IMG/VR virus record: IMGVR_UViG_3300004457_000015
Span: 1-29,277 of that record
Length of the DNA: 29,277 bases
Source of the DNA: a virus
Reading direction: 5' to 3' (one strand)
The position numbers were made by a program, and so were the translations under genes. Of the stretch, positions 22,598 through 29,156 are shown one piece after another. The notes beneath the pieces were generated by a model. It saw only the letters and a program-made list of their open reading frames with translations, was not told the DNA's origin and ran no database searches. How positions within the stretch are numbered: position 1 is the stretch's first letter; each line of letters starts with the position of its first letter.

Positions 22598-24634
22598 CTA
22601 CGTGAAACAGGCGGATGTGTTTAGAGAACCAGAGTTATCGATATCACCAACATCAATAGTTGTTGGGATTACATTATATACCTTAGGCGTCAAACTATTT
22701 AGTGGGATTGTAGATGGCAATTGAGTTCCAATTGGGGATACTGAAATTTCAGGATTGACTATATTAATGATTGTTCCAGGGTCAGAACCAGGAATAACTG
22801 AATTATTTGAAGGAATTACCAATACAGGGATTTGTAGTCCATCGCTCAATAATGTAGCATCAGCGACTGCACCAGATCCAGTGCTCACATCGGTAACAAC
22901 AATTGCATCATCAGGGGGGACACCATCTCCCGTATTGATAACACTAATTGGACCAAAACAAATTTCACCAGTAGAGTAATTTACAGTTCCTGCAGAATTA
23001 CTAGTATAAACTTTTCTATTTCCCGAATTGTAATAGGTTCTTAAATTGCCATAACCATCATCTTCAAACTGCTGGTCAACACCAGGTCTATCAGAAGTTC
23101 GGAAATTGCCAGATTGAATGACAGGTTCCTTCTTACATTCGGTATTATCATCGGCATCTTGAGATGGAGCACTATTATAAATTGGAGAACCAGTACTGAT
23201 GCAATAAGTGTTAGTTTGGTTAGTATTTGGATTAATATATTTTAACACCGTAATCTGTAGAGACACGTCACTAATGCACTTATTAGAAAGAACAATTGCT
23301 CTTTCTAAAGATTGTGAACTAAATGTTGCGTTAAAATTATTAATTTGAGTTTGAGTCGCCCACTGATTAACAGAACCTGAAATATCAGTTTTAATTTGTG
23401 TACTAGTTGCTCCACAACCAGTATCGTATGTAACAAATATTTTAGGATTTACATAGATATTGTCTGGATCTCTAATTACAGGTTCAATAGCTGCCATTGA
23501 ATACTGTCTTAACTGTTCAGAAATAGACTTTTTAGTCTGGTCATTTAACAATGAACCAGTTCTAGTTTTAATTGCAACAAATACTTTTCCATAAATTGGA
23601 GGATTTAACGAATCTCCACCGTATGCAACAACTGCTTGAGCATTATCATAAAGATTTTTAGTAATTACTTCATAATCCTGCGCTGTAACTGCTCGATATT
23701 GAGCAGAATATGCTCTAGGTGCATTAAATTTAATAGATTCTACAGATTCTGGATTAGTACCCAATTGAGATTTTGCTTTTATTGTCATATCAAAAGCATT
23801 TGGTGTATATCCACTACCATTAGAGTCCGTTACAGAACCAATAAACGCAAATGCCTGGACATTATTTGCTTCAACGCCAGAAGTAGTGATATACGTCAGT
23901 TCTACGACCTCTCCATCCTTCACAGAACGTCCTACAACATCATCACCGAACTTAACCTCATATCGCATATCATCCGTCTCAGAGAGGAAATACGCCCTAG
24001 TTTGAGAAGTTAAGTTAGTAATATTTTCAACTTTAGAATATAAGTCAGAAGTAACAGATGTTTCGTTTGCTTTTACTCTTACTGAAAGAGTAGAAATATC
24101 AGCATCTTGAGATTGAAGAATATATCTTTGTTTTGCAAAGGTGTTAACAATATAACTATAATTGATTAATGCACCTTCATAGATTTCAACATTATCAAAT
24201 GATGCTGCACCAGTAGATGGATTTACAGATGTTGTAATATCATTGATAATATTCCAAATATAATTACCACCAGTACAAATAGCACCCTTTTTAATCGTAA
24301 TAGTAGAAGGGTAGAATCCACCAACCAATACAGTGTTTATATCTAACTTTAAACAGGCCCTAGATGACCTAATTGATTTTGGAGTATAATTTAAAAGTTT
24401 TGCTGCCTGAACTACATTATCTCTTAAAGTTGCAGACGGCAAAAATGCTTCATTCATTGCCATATTGGCAGTAAATGCAGAATAATAAGTATTATATGCT
24501 AATGTGTCAATAAGATACGAAAGAGACGATCCATCGAAATCGTAATCTGTAAACTCTTCCCTAGTTCTTAGATAAGACTTGATTGAAGACTTAATGTCTT
24601 CAAAATCTAATGCTGTTAAATTATTTGGTTGCAT
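22598..24634 (-). CDS. gp6: Baseplate wedge subunit gp6 (Baseplate_J-like)
   Basis: 678 residues; T4 gp6 has 660. In T4, gp6 forms the inner ring of the baseplate, joining wedges together and holding gp7, gp25 and gp53. The N-terminus shows the family pattern: LDFEDIKSSIKSYLR, DYDFDGSSLSYLIDTLAYNT, then NMAMNEAFLPSATLRDNVV and AKLLNYTPKS (residues 10-88). The centre (about 308-355) has YRAVTAQDYEVITKNLY and a Gly-Gly/Pro-x-x-G-K-V stretch, as in Baseplate_J proteins. Near residues 562-600 there is one Gly/Ser/Ala-rich unit (INTGDGVPPDDA, GSGAVADATL) of the repeat type seen in the giant protein, absent from T4 gp6 as far as I know. Its ATG shares one base with the gp25 stop (TAATG), so translation is coupled. 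The giant gene starts 4 nt after its stop. Confidence 0.95.
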   Translation of the reverse strand: MQPNNLTALDFEDIKSSIKSYLRTREEFTDYDFDGSSLSYLIDTLAYNTYYSAFTANMAMNEAFLPSATLRDNVVQAAKLLNYTPKSIRSSRACLKLDINTVLVGGFYPSTITIKKGAICTGGNYIWNIINDITTSVNPSTGAASFDNVEIYEGALINYSYIVNTFAKQRYILQSQDADISTLSVRVKANETSVTSDLYSKVENITNLTSQTRAYFLSETDDMRYEVKFGDDVVGRSVKDGEVVELTYITTSGVEANNVQAFAFIGSVTDSNGSGYTPNAFDMTIKAKSQLGTNPESVESIKFNAPRAYSAQYRAVTAQDYEVITKNLYDNAQAVVAYGGDSLNPPIYGKVFVAIKTRTGSLLNDQTKKSISEQLRQYSMAAIEPVIRDPDNIYVNPKIFVTYDTGCGATSTQIKTDISGSVNQWATQTQINNFNATFSSQSLERAIVLSNKCISDVSLQITVLKYINPNTNQTNTYCISTGSPIYNSAPSQDADDNTECKKEPVIQSGNFRTSDRPGVDQQFEDDGYGNLRTYYNSGNRKVYTSNSAGTVNYSTGEICFGPISVINTGDGVPPDDAIVVTDVSTGSGAVADATLLSDGLQIPVLVIPSNNSVIPGSDPGTIINIVNPEISVSPIGTQLPSTIPLNSLTPKVYNVIPTTIDVGDIDNSGSLNTSACFT

Positions 24635-25053
24635 TATTCGGGTCTCTGTAAAACAAATGAAATCGATTCGTTGATCGGTATACCAATTATCTTATAAACT
24701 ATAGTAACAGAAATTTTGTTGTTCTCATAAATTGGAACAATATCAATTTTATTGAGACGAACTCTTTTTTCAAATTGTTTTATAGTAATCTCAATTTCTT
24801 CTCTAATTGCATCTATAGTAAATGCATCTAGGGGTTCAAATAATAATTCAGAAACCCTAGATCCAATCAAGGGTTGAAAAGGTTTTTCACCAGGAACAGT
24901 CATAATTAAATTTTTGACTGATTGCTTAATCGCATTTTCATTAGTAAGAACACTCACGTCATCAGTAAATTTATTTCTAGCAAAAGAAATACCAAAATCT
25001 TTAAAAGACTTTGAGTATTTTACTTCTTTTGACGTGATTTTCTTGAGGGTCAT
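24634..25053 (-). CDS. gp25: Baseplate wedge subunit gp25 (gp25/TssE family)
   Basis: 139 residues, near the usual 130-140. gp25 sits at the base of the sheath, links the wedges to the tail tube and starts sheath assembly; TssE is its type VI secretion counterpart. Visible family features are FGISFARNKFTDDVSVLTNE, NAIKQSVKNLI, the MTVPGEKPFQPLIGSRVSEL block and LLFEPLD. The C-terminal QFEKRVRL (residues 93-100) aligns with the family's Glu-Pro-Arg motif but reads Glu-Lys-Arg. The last residues fit the family's final strands. A late promoter box lies 22 nt upstream of the ATG. The stop codon overlaps the gp6 start by one base. The start at 25053 is chosen because MTLKK follows the late promoter leader directly. 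Confidence 0.96.
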   Translation of the reverse strand: MTLKKITSKEVKYSKSFKDFGISFARNKFTDDVSVLTNENAIKQSVKNLIMTVPGEKPFQPLIGSRVSELLFEPLDAFTIDAIREEIEITIKQFEKRVRLNKIDIVPIYENNKISVTIVYKIIGIPINESISFVLQRPE

Positions 25054-25074
25054 TCTAATATACCGCCGTATATT

Positions 25075-25081
25075 TATTTAG
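25075..25081 (-). promoter_or_regulatory. Late promoter (CTAAATA, within CTAAATAAATA) for gp25-gp6-giant
   Basis: On the minus strand the 37-nt gap between the 49-aa gene and gp25 contains CCTAAATAAATATACGGCGG. CTAAATA is the cyanophage-style form of the T4 late box TATAAATA. The leader to the gp25 ATG would be about 15 nt and includes a weak Shine-Dalgarno-like GGCGG. It would let the wedge genes be transcribed apart from the PAAR/837-aa genes. Confidence 0.7.
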
Positions 25082-25089
25082 GCGTTAAA

Positions 25090-25239
25090 TTAACCTTTGC
25101 CTTGACCTCTATAACGTTTGCGAGCATTGTTTCTACTCGATGATGCATACTTAGTATGAGCACCATTTCCTTGACGAGTCTTTTTTGGTTGTGACTCGAT
25201 ACAGTTTTGACCGTTGAATGATTTAGAACGTGTTGCCAT
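25090..25239 (-). CDS. Small highly basic protein between PAAR and gp25 (49 aa)
   Basis: Short gene found by reading the gap between the PAAR gene and gp25. The product starts MATRSKSFNGQNCIE, has SQPKKTRQGNGAHTKYASSS in the middle and ends NNARKRYRGQGKG. About a quarter of its residues are Lys or Arg and it has few hydrophobic residues, so it is probably disordered or nucleic-acid- or virion-bound. The ATG shares one base with the PAAR stop (TAATG), and the PAAR frame supplies a GGAGG-like sequence (GCGTCAGGAGGCGCAG) just upstream. The exact fit between two conserved baseplate genes and the ribosome-binding sequence support a real gene. Similar short basic proteins are, from memory, found here in other marine T4-like phages. 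Function unknown. Confidence 0.8.
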   Translation of the reverse strand: MATRSKSFNGQNCIESQPKKTRQGNGAHTKYASSSRNNARKRYRGQGKG

Positions 25240-25808
25240 TAAGTTACTGCGCCTCCTGACGCTTCAATGAATACATTTGGACTACTGCCTGTTATGACAG
25301 AATTGCATGGAAATGCTGTAGTTTTATCCCCCAAAGGATCCCCAAATCGGGTACACCTTTGTCCTCTAACAAAAACCGTTGTTACGGTAGAGAATGCTTT
25401 ACGTGCATGACCAATAGGTAGTTCTCGACCTCCAGCAGTACCTTGAGTACACCAGAATGCTGGAGAATTCAATGTGACGAAACATTTATCCCCAGTTGAT
25501 GTAGTTGTATGTTGGGTTGGCGTTGGATGAGGAGTTAGAATATCCTGGTCGAGTATAGGTATCATACCATTAACGACTACTGCTCCTACTATATCAGTTG
25601 GTGGTTTAACAAGTGGAAGTTGTGCTATTGGTGGCCAAAGCGTGACTGCATCCATTGCAATGACAGGCATTGCCTTAATACGAGGATCTAAGGGGATATG
25701 AGGACACCCACCTAAGGTTCCTCCACCAAGTCCTGGATGATGTGAAGAACCAGAACCTAGACCATGCCCTGAACATGTCCCCATATAGAGACCCATTCCC
25801 ATTGTCAT
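25239..25808 (-). CDS. PAAR-like baseplate spike tip protein
   Basis: 189 residues, rich in Gly, Pro, His, Cys and Thr. The C-terminus has the PAAR/DUF4150 pattern: FVRGQRCTRFGDPLGDK, then ITGSSPNVFIEASGG (about residues 145-186). The N-terminus (MTMGMGLYMGTCSGHGLGSG) and the SGHG, SSHHPG and CPHIP stretches hold several His and Cys residues that could bind a metal, as PAAR cones do with zinc or iron. PAAR proteins cap the central spike and pierce the host surface (T4 gp5.4, about 97 residues; this one is twice as long). A strong GGAGG lies 8 nt before the ATG, overlapping the end of the 837-aa gene 3 nt upstream. Adjacency to gp25/gp6 fits. The N-terminal Gly/His part is unassigned. Confidence 0.8.
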   Translation of the reverse strand: MTMGMGLYMGTCSGHGLGSGSSHHPGLGGGTLGGCPHIPLDPRIKAMPVIAMDAVTLWPPIAQLPLVKPPTDIVGAVVVNGMIPILDQDILTPHPTPTQHTTTSTGDKCFVTLNSPAFWCTQGTAGGRELPIGHARKAFSTVTTVFVRGQRCTRFGDPLGDKTTAFPCNSVITGSSPNVFIEASGGAVT

Positions 25809-25811
25809 TTG

Positions 25812-28325
25812 TTAAACCTCCAATAGTGGATTGCCATATGCTTTTCCTGCTGCCACTGCATTTTGTGCAGATCTTGACATATCATGAAGAAATAGCATTT
25901 CCCCCTTAACTGCCCAAGATTTACACCCAGGACCAAAGGGTCCTGTCATGGTGCAAGATGATGCTGCTGCAGTAGTGGTTCCCGTTTCTGGATCAGTACC
26001 TGAAGTAGGTCCAGGTACAACAGTTACGGGTGGGGGACACGCTGTGGTATTAATACCTTCCGTTGCAGGTCTACAACTTAGTGTGACGCTAATAGTTGCT
26101 CTAGAATTGGTATCAGGACTATATTGCTTGATAATATATTTAGTATTCTCCGACCCATAAGGTAAGTTTCCAATCCTACCCTGAACCGTTTCAACTAAAG
26201 CGTCCTGTACATCATTATACGAAGGAACTACATCTTGAGTAATACCTCGTAAAAGATTATTCGTTCGCTCTTTAATGCGTAACTCTTCCTCTACGATTTC
26301 ATTTGCCAAATCTTTTTTAGTCAATTTGCCTAAATGAGTCATATCGGAAGGTTTATTCATTATATCATACAATGGGGCAATAACACCAGCACTATACAAC
26401 GATTGTGGTTGTATATCTTTTCTTCTAGATTCGGGATCATACTTAACATCTACATTACCTCTGTTCGTAGTGAAGGTAATATCCTTTGGATTTGAATCAA
26501 TAGAGTCTTTAATCAAGGTCATATCAGGATTTGGAGTCGGAGAAGCGTCATAATACTTCTTATATCGTTCTGTATGACCTTCTTCATACGCTGCATTCGG
26601 ATATGTTGTCGTATCCCTAATCAAAGTATTAGAAACAAAAATTGCAGGAGGGTCTTTATCATCATAAAGACTGCCACCATCAACAATTTGAATCGAAACT
26701 AACTGCCCAGCACTAAAAATACCCTGAACAACTGCTTCTCGACCTACTTTTGAAGTTGGACCAACAACACTTAACTTTGGTTCGTTGCCATTAAACTCCG
26801 ATCTCCGCAATTTACTACCTGCATATTCAATATTATACCCAGTTACCACACCATTTGTAACAGTTGTAGTCACTCGCGGCAATTTTACACCATTAAAAAT
26901 GTCTGGAGACGATTCTTCGCGACTTAAAGTCATGTATTGGAGTGATTTTTGTATAAATTCATACTTACCAATCAAACATGCACGGTCTGGAATGCCATAA
27001 CCCGCTTTTGCGACTATAACATGCGCTCTATCAGAGACATATGTCTGCTCTTTTATGAAATTATTGCCATTTCCTGACAAATAAATGACATGATAAGGAA
27101 AATTATCCAGATCTGTATGATAAGCACGCAACACTTGATGACCATTTACGGTATCACCCGTCCTAATGATGTCAAATCCGCTACTTTGTCCCGTTAAAGA
27201 GTCAACTGGTCCAACATTAATCACCTTTAAGTCCAAAGTTAGCGTTGTCTCAGTGTTATCTGGCAACAAATAGGGATAATTTAGTGTAAATGTATCATTG
27301 ATTTGATATCCACTGCCAGCATTCAATACTTCCATGACTTCCCATTGAGTACCAGAGAATACTAAAGTAGCACCAGTATCATCAAAGATAGGTGTGATTC
27401 TAAGTTTGATACGAAATCCACTTTTTGTTGCAGTTTCAAACTCTTGGTCAAATACTTCAAAGTCCCCAAATGATTCGTCGCCTAATTGCCATGGATTTTG
27501 TGTCGAATTATATACCTGCCCAATCCCTAATGCCTCAGTATATACAGTTTCATATGTACCACCATTATAAGAAACTGCAAACTCAGTGACTCCATCAGGT
27601 AATTGTGTACTTAACGAACTATATTGAAATACTAATTTCTTACTTTCTGTACCAATTCCAAATAAATCTGGGTTTGGACAATCATCATCTCTAGTTAAAT
27701 CTTGACCATCATACTTATATTTTACATCAGTTACACCAGGAGTACATTCATGTGCTGTACATGGTTTACATGTTGTTGTAGTTTCTGTTGTTGATGATGA
27801 ACTCGCTGGTACTTGAGGAGTCCCTTGTGTAGTAGTTGTTGTCGTTCGAGTACAGGTTTGAATATAATATACTGGATCTCCAGCAATACCTGCATTATTA
27901 GATGTATCAAAAAGATATGTTATCCAAGTATCGCTTGACTGCCAATCAAAAGATAACCCAGTCGGAATCCAATCATAAGCAATCTCAGAACCCCCGCTAC
28001 CAAGTCCTAATAAAAATGTATTACATCCAGCACCACGTACCTTCCCACAGTGTGCTAATGATGCTGCAGCACCCCCATCAGCAGCAACTCCATTCCCCCT
28101 TCCACTTACAGGTGTTGATGTTGTTGAAATCGGAATCGTACTACTATTATGCATCACTGCATTACCAGTACGATCTGGTATATTATAATTACCTTTTCTA
28201 AACTGAGTTACAGGATACTCAGTATACTTCATAGAAGTACCCTCTCCAGGAACTGCTGAAGAAGGTAGAAATTTTTGACAGTGATTACTCGTCTCGCAAT
28301 AATCGCCGTTATTTGTGCATCCCAT
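25812..28325 (-). CDS. Cys- and Thr-rich virion structural protein (837 aa), unknown
   Basis: No named family recognised. The N-terminus is Cys-rich (MGCTNNGDYCETSNHCQKF). Residues about 150-200 form a Thr/Ser-rich linker with Cys residues (CTRTTTTTTQGTPQVP, TTETTTTCKPCTAHECTPG). Residues 330-345 (VLNAGSGYQINDTFTL) and 537-562 (IQIVDGGSLYDDKDPP) carry the Gly-Ser-Gly-Tyr beta repeat found in gp6 and the giant protein. Residues 755-808 form a second Pro/Thr/Cys-rich linker (TTACPPPVTVVPGP, PFGPGCKSW). A helical segment (KKDLANEIVEEELRIKERTN) lies near residue 665. The start overlaps the 91-aa gene by 17 nt, and PAAR follows 3 nt after its stop. By position it may be a hub, spike-associated or peripheral baseplate protein. 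It does not look like T4 gp5: no lysozyme domain and no hexapeptide beta-helix repeats. Confidence 0.88.
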   Translation of the reverse strand: MGCTNNGDYCETSNHCQKFLPSSAVPGEGTSMKYTEYPVTQFRKGNYNIPDRTGNAVMHNSSTIPISTTSTPVSGRGNGVAADGGAAASLAHCGKVRGAGCNTFLLGLGSGGSEIAYDWIPTGLSFDWQSSDTWITYLFDTSNNAGIAGDPVYYIQTCTRTTTTTTQGTPQVPASSSSTTETTTTCKPCTAHECTPGVTDVKYKYDGQDLTRDDDCPNPDLFGIGTESKKLVFQYSSLSTQLPDGVTEFAVSYNGGTYETVYTEALGIGQVYNSTQNPWQLGDESFGDFEVFDQEFETATKSGFRIKLRITPIFDDTGATLVFSGTQWEVMEVLNAGSGYQINDTFTLNYPYLLPDNTETTLTLDLKVINVGPVDSLTGQSSGFDIIRTGDTVNGHQVLRAYHTDLDNFPYHVIYLSGNGNNFIKEQTYVSDRAHVIVAKAGYGIPDRACLIGKYEFIQKSLQYMTLSREESSPDIFNGVKLPRVTTTVTNGVVTGYNIEYAGSKLRRSEFNGNEPKLSVVGPTSKVGREAVVQGIFSAGQLVSIQIVDGGSLYDDKDPPAIFVSNTLIRDTTTYPNAAYEEGHTERYKKYYDASPTPNPDMTLIKDSIDSNPKDITFTTNRGNVDVKYDPESRRKDIQPQSLYSAGVIAPLYDIMNKPSDMTHLGKLTKKDLANEIVEEELRIKERTNNLLRGITQDVVPSYNDVQDALVETVQGRIGNLPYGSENTKYIIKQYSPDTNSRATISVTLSCRPATEGINTTACPPPVTVVPGPTSGTDPETGTTTAAASSCTMTGPFGPGCKSWAVKGEMLFLHDMSRSAQNAVAAGKAYGNPLLEV

Positions 28326-28584
28326 TTTCTAATCTGTCTAAACGTGAGTAAATATAATCTAAATTATCCTTTAGAGTAATGTGGTCCGCGCTACCGACAG
28401 GTTTGTAATATGTCTTGTCTGGTGTGGGTATATTACCGATTGCTTCCTCAACATCTTTAAGTCTTGTCGCAATCTTTACAAACATTTCATTGATTAATGC
28501 ATGTGATTCCTCATTGTCCTTTAACAATAAGGCGATTTCTTCATTCGTTATCATTTGATTTTTTGATTCTGAAACTGTTGCCAT
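28309..28584 (-). CDS. Small helical / coiled-coil protein (91 aa), unknown
   Basis: The sequence MATVSESKNQMITNEEIALLLKDNEESHALINEMFVKI... is largely predicted helix with heptad-like Leu/Ile spacing (ALLLKDNEESHALINEMFVK, ATRLKDVEEAIGNI), a Pro/Tyr-rich middle (PTPDKTYYKPVG) and a second helix (LKDNLDYIYSRLDRLENGMH). Strong Shine-Dalgarno (AGGTAGGAGAAG) directly before the ATG. Its 5' end overlaps the AbrB-like gene by 44 nt and its 3' end overlaps the 837-aa gene by 17 nt, so the three are probably translated together. Possibly a small structural or assembly factor; no family recognised. Confidence 0.8.
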   Translation of the reverse strand: MATVSESKNQMITNEEIALLLKDNEESHALINEMFVKIATRLKDVEEAIGNIPTPDKTYYKPVGSADHITLKDNLDYIYSRLDRLENGMHK

Positions 28585-28714
28585 CTTCTCCTACCTCATA
28601 GTCTAGTTCTGTTCCAATATCCCATCCCAATTCCTCACATACACTCCATGGAATATTAAGGATTAAATCTCCAAAATCATCTTCTTCTAGTATTGTTGTG
28701 AATCTATGGGACAT
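28541..28714 (-). CDS. Small AbrB/MazE-like protein (57 aa)
   Basis: Short gene found by reading upstream of the 91-aa gene. It starts MSHRFTTILEEDDFGDLILN; its core is IPWSVCEELGWDIGTELDYE and it ends with GNSFRIKKSNDNE. The order (D/E-F-G-D-L)-(h-L-x-I-P)-x(5)-L-G-W-x-x-G-(D/T)-x-L-x-(W/Y) and a closing S-F-x-I-K-K match the swapped-hairpin AbrB/MazE/SpoVT fold, which binds DNA as a dimer. Phages of this group carry many short proteins with this signature. The start lies 7 nt after the stop of the 72-aa gene, and the reading frame overlaps the next gene by 44 nt. No Shine-Dalgarno of note precedes it. DNA binding is inferred from the fold, not shown. Confidence 0.75.
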   Translation of the reverse strand: MSHRFTTILEEDDFGDLILNIPWSVCEELGWDIGTELDYEVGEDGNSFRIKKSNDNE

Positions 28715-28721
28715 AACTCTA

Positions 28722-28940
28722 TTACATGCGATTGATTACCTGTGGATTATTAGTGGGATTGTCTTCTTTCCACTCCGTCCATAGTGTATATAGATCTTCT
28801 ACAACCTGAGAGGCATAAGATGATGCATAATAGTCTGCACACTCGTACATACGAGGGTCTAGAAATGCCTCTGACCTTATCAGTTGCTCAATTGCCCATA
28901 CACGAGTCTCCTGTCTCTCTACACGGGTCTTAGCATCCAT
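28722..28940 (-). CDS. Small hypothetical protein (72 aa)
   Basis: The product starts MDAKTRVERQETRVWAIEQL and has LIRSEAFLDPRMYECADYYA and a Trp-rich helix (LYTLWTEWKEDNP). It looks mainly helical, charged and soluble, without signal or membrane segments. A Shine-Dalgarno-like GAGG sits about 7 nt before the ATG. It is the first gene after the long leader and sigma-70 promoter on the right. No family recognised; it could be an early-type accessory protein read into the structural genes behind it. Confidence 0.7.
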   Translation of the reverse strand: MDAKTRVERQETRVWAIEQLIRSEAFLDPRMYECADYYASSYASQVVEDLYTLWTEWKEDNPTNNPQVINRM

Positions 28941-28987
28941 TTTTTTACCTCAGAAATTTTTTTAGATGGACAACAGAACTTTATCGA

Positions 28988-28993
28988 ATTATA
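28988..28993 (-). promoter_or_regulatory. Possible second -10 box (TATAAT)
   Basis: On the minus strand the context is CTTAGATATAATTCG, about 48 nt before the 72-aa ATG. There is no good -35 at 17-18 nt upstream, so it could be chance or a promoter activated by a phage or host factor. Confidence 0.3.
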
Positions 28994-29070
28994 TCTAAGG
29001 CGTCTGGGAACCTTTGTAGGTTAGGGTAGTGGCTTATTTTATATTTAAGGGGGCCCAATATACTGCCAAA

Positions 29071-29100
29071 GTAACATTTAGTACTGCCGCTAAGTGTTAC
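29071..29100 (-). other. Imperfect hairpin in the leader
   Basis: GTAACACTTAG on one side and CTAAATGTTAC on the other, pairing over 10 of 11 positions with an 8-nt loop (CGGCAGTA). A second copy of TACTGCC (plus strand) occurs 21 nt away (29061-29067 and 29082-29088). No U-run follows on the minus strand, so it is not a classical terminator. Confidence 0.5.
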
Positions 29101-29126
29101 TCACAGGACCTCCGATTACCTCTACT

Positions 29127-29156
29127 ATTATACATCACCCTCTGTAGATTTGTCAA
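29127..29156 (-). promoter_or_regulatory. Consensus sigma-70 promoter (TTGACA-N18-TATAAT)
   Basis: -35 TTGACA at 29151-29156 and -10 TATAAT at 29127-29132, both perfect, with 18-nt spacing and a TG just before the -10 (GATGTATAAT). It points left, toward the 72-aa gene. The -10 overlaps the stop codon of the gene entering from the right. This class is used by the unmodified host polymerase, so these small genes may be expressed early. Confidence 0.7.

Larger units (their letters stand above)
28941..29127 (-). other. Non-coding leader between promoter and 72-aa gene
   Basis: The longest gene-free stretch in the window (about 187 nt). Only very short frames occur on either strand. It holds an imperfect hairpin at 29071-29100, a GGGCCC palindrome near 29051, a second small hairpin (AACCT-ACAA-AGGTT near 29011-29024), a TTAAATA late-like box at 29042-29048 and a TATAAT box at 28988-28993. 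It could be an untranslated leader, hold additional promoters, or both. Confidence 0.6.

Noticed and set aside
22696-22702. CTAAATA box on the minus strand about 105 nt before the giant gene
   Set aside because: It lies within gp6 coding sequence, far from the start codon, and such heptamers are expected by chance in AT-rich DNA.
25812-28325. 837-aa protein as T4 gp5 (hub lysozyme)
   Set aside because: No lysozyme catalytic pattern and no V-x-G-x(5) beta-helix repeats are visible; only Gly-Ser-Gly-Tyr units and Thr-rich linkers.
29071-29100. Rho-independent terminator
   Set aside because: The stem is AT-rich and no U-run follows on the minus strand (TTTGGCAG), so it is reported only as a hairpin.
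28941-29127. Possible tRNA or other known RNA gene in the leader
   Set aside because: I looked for a cloverleaf, a T-loop (GGTTCRA-type) and a CCA end and found only a simple hairpin and a GGTTCCC fragment without matching arms.
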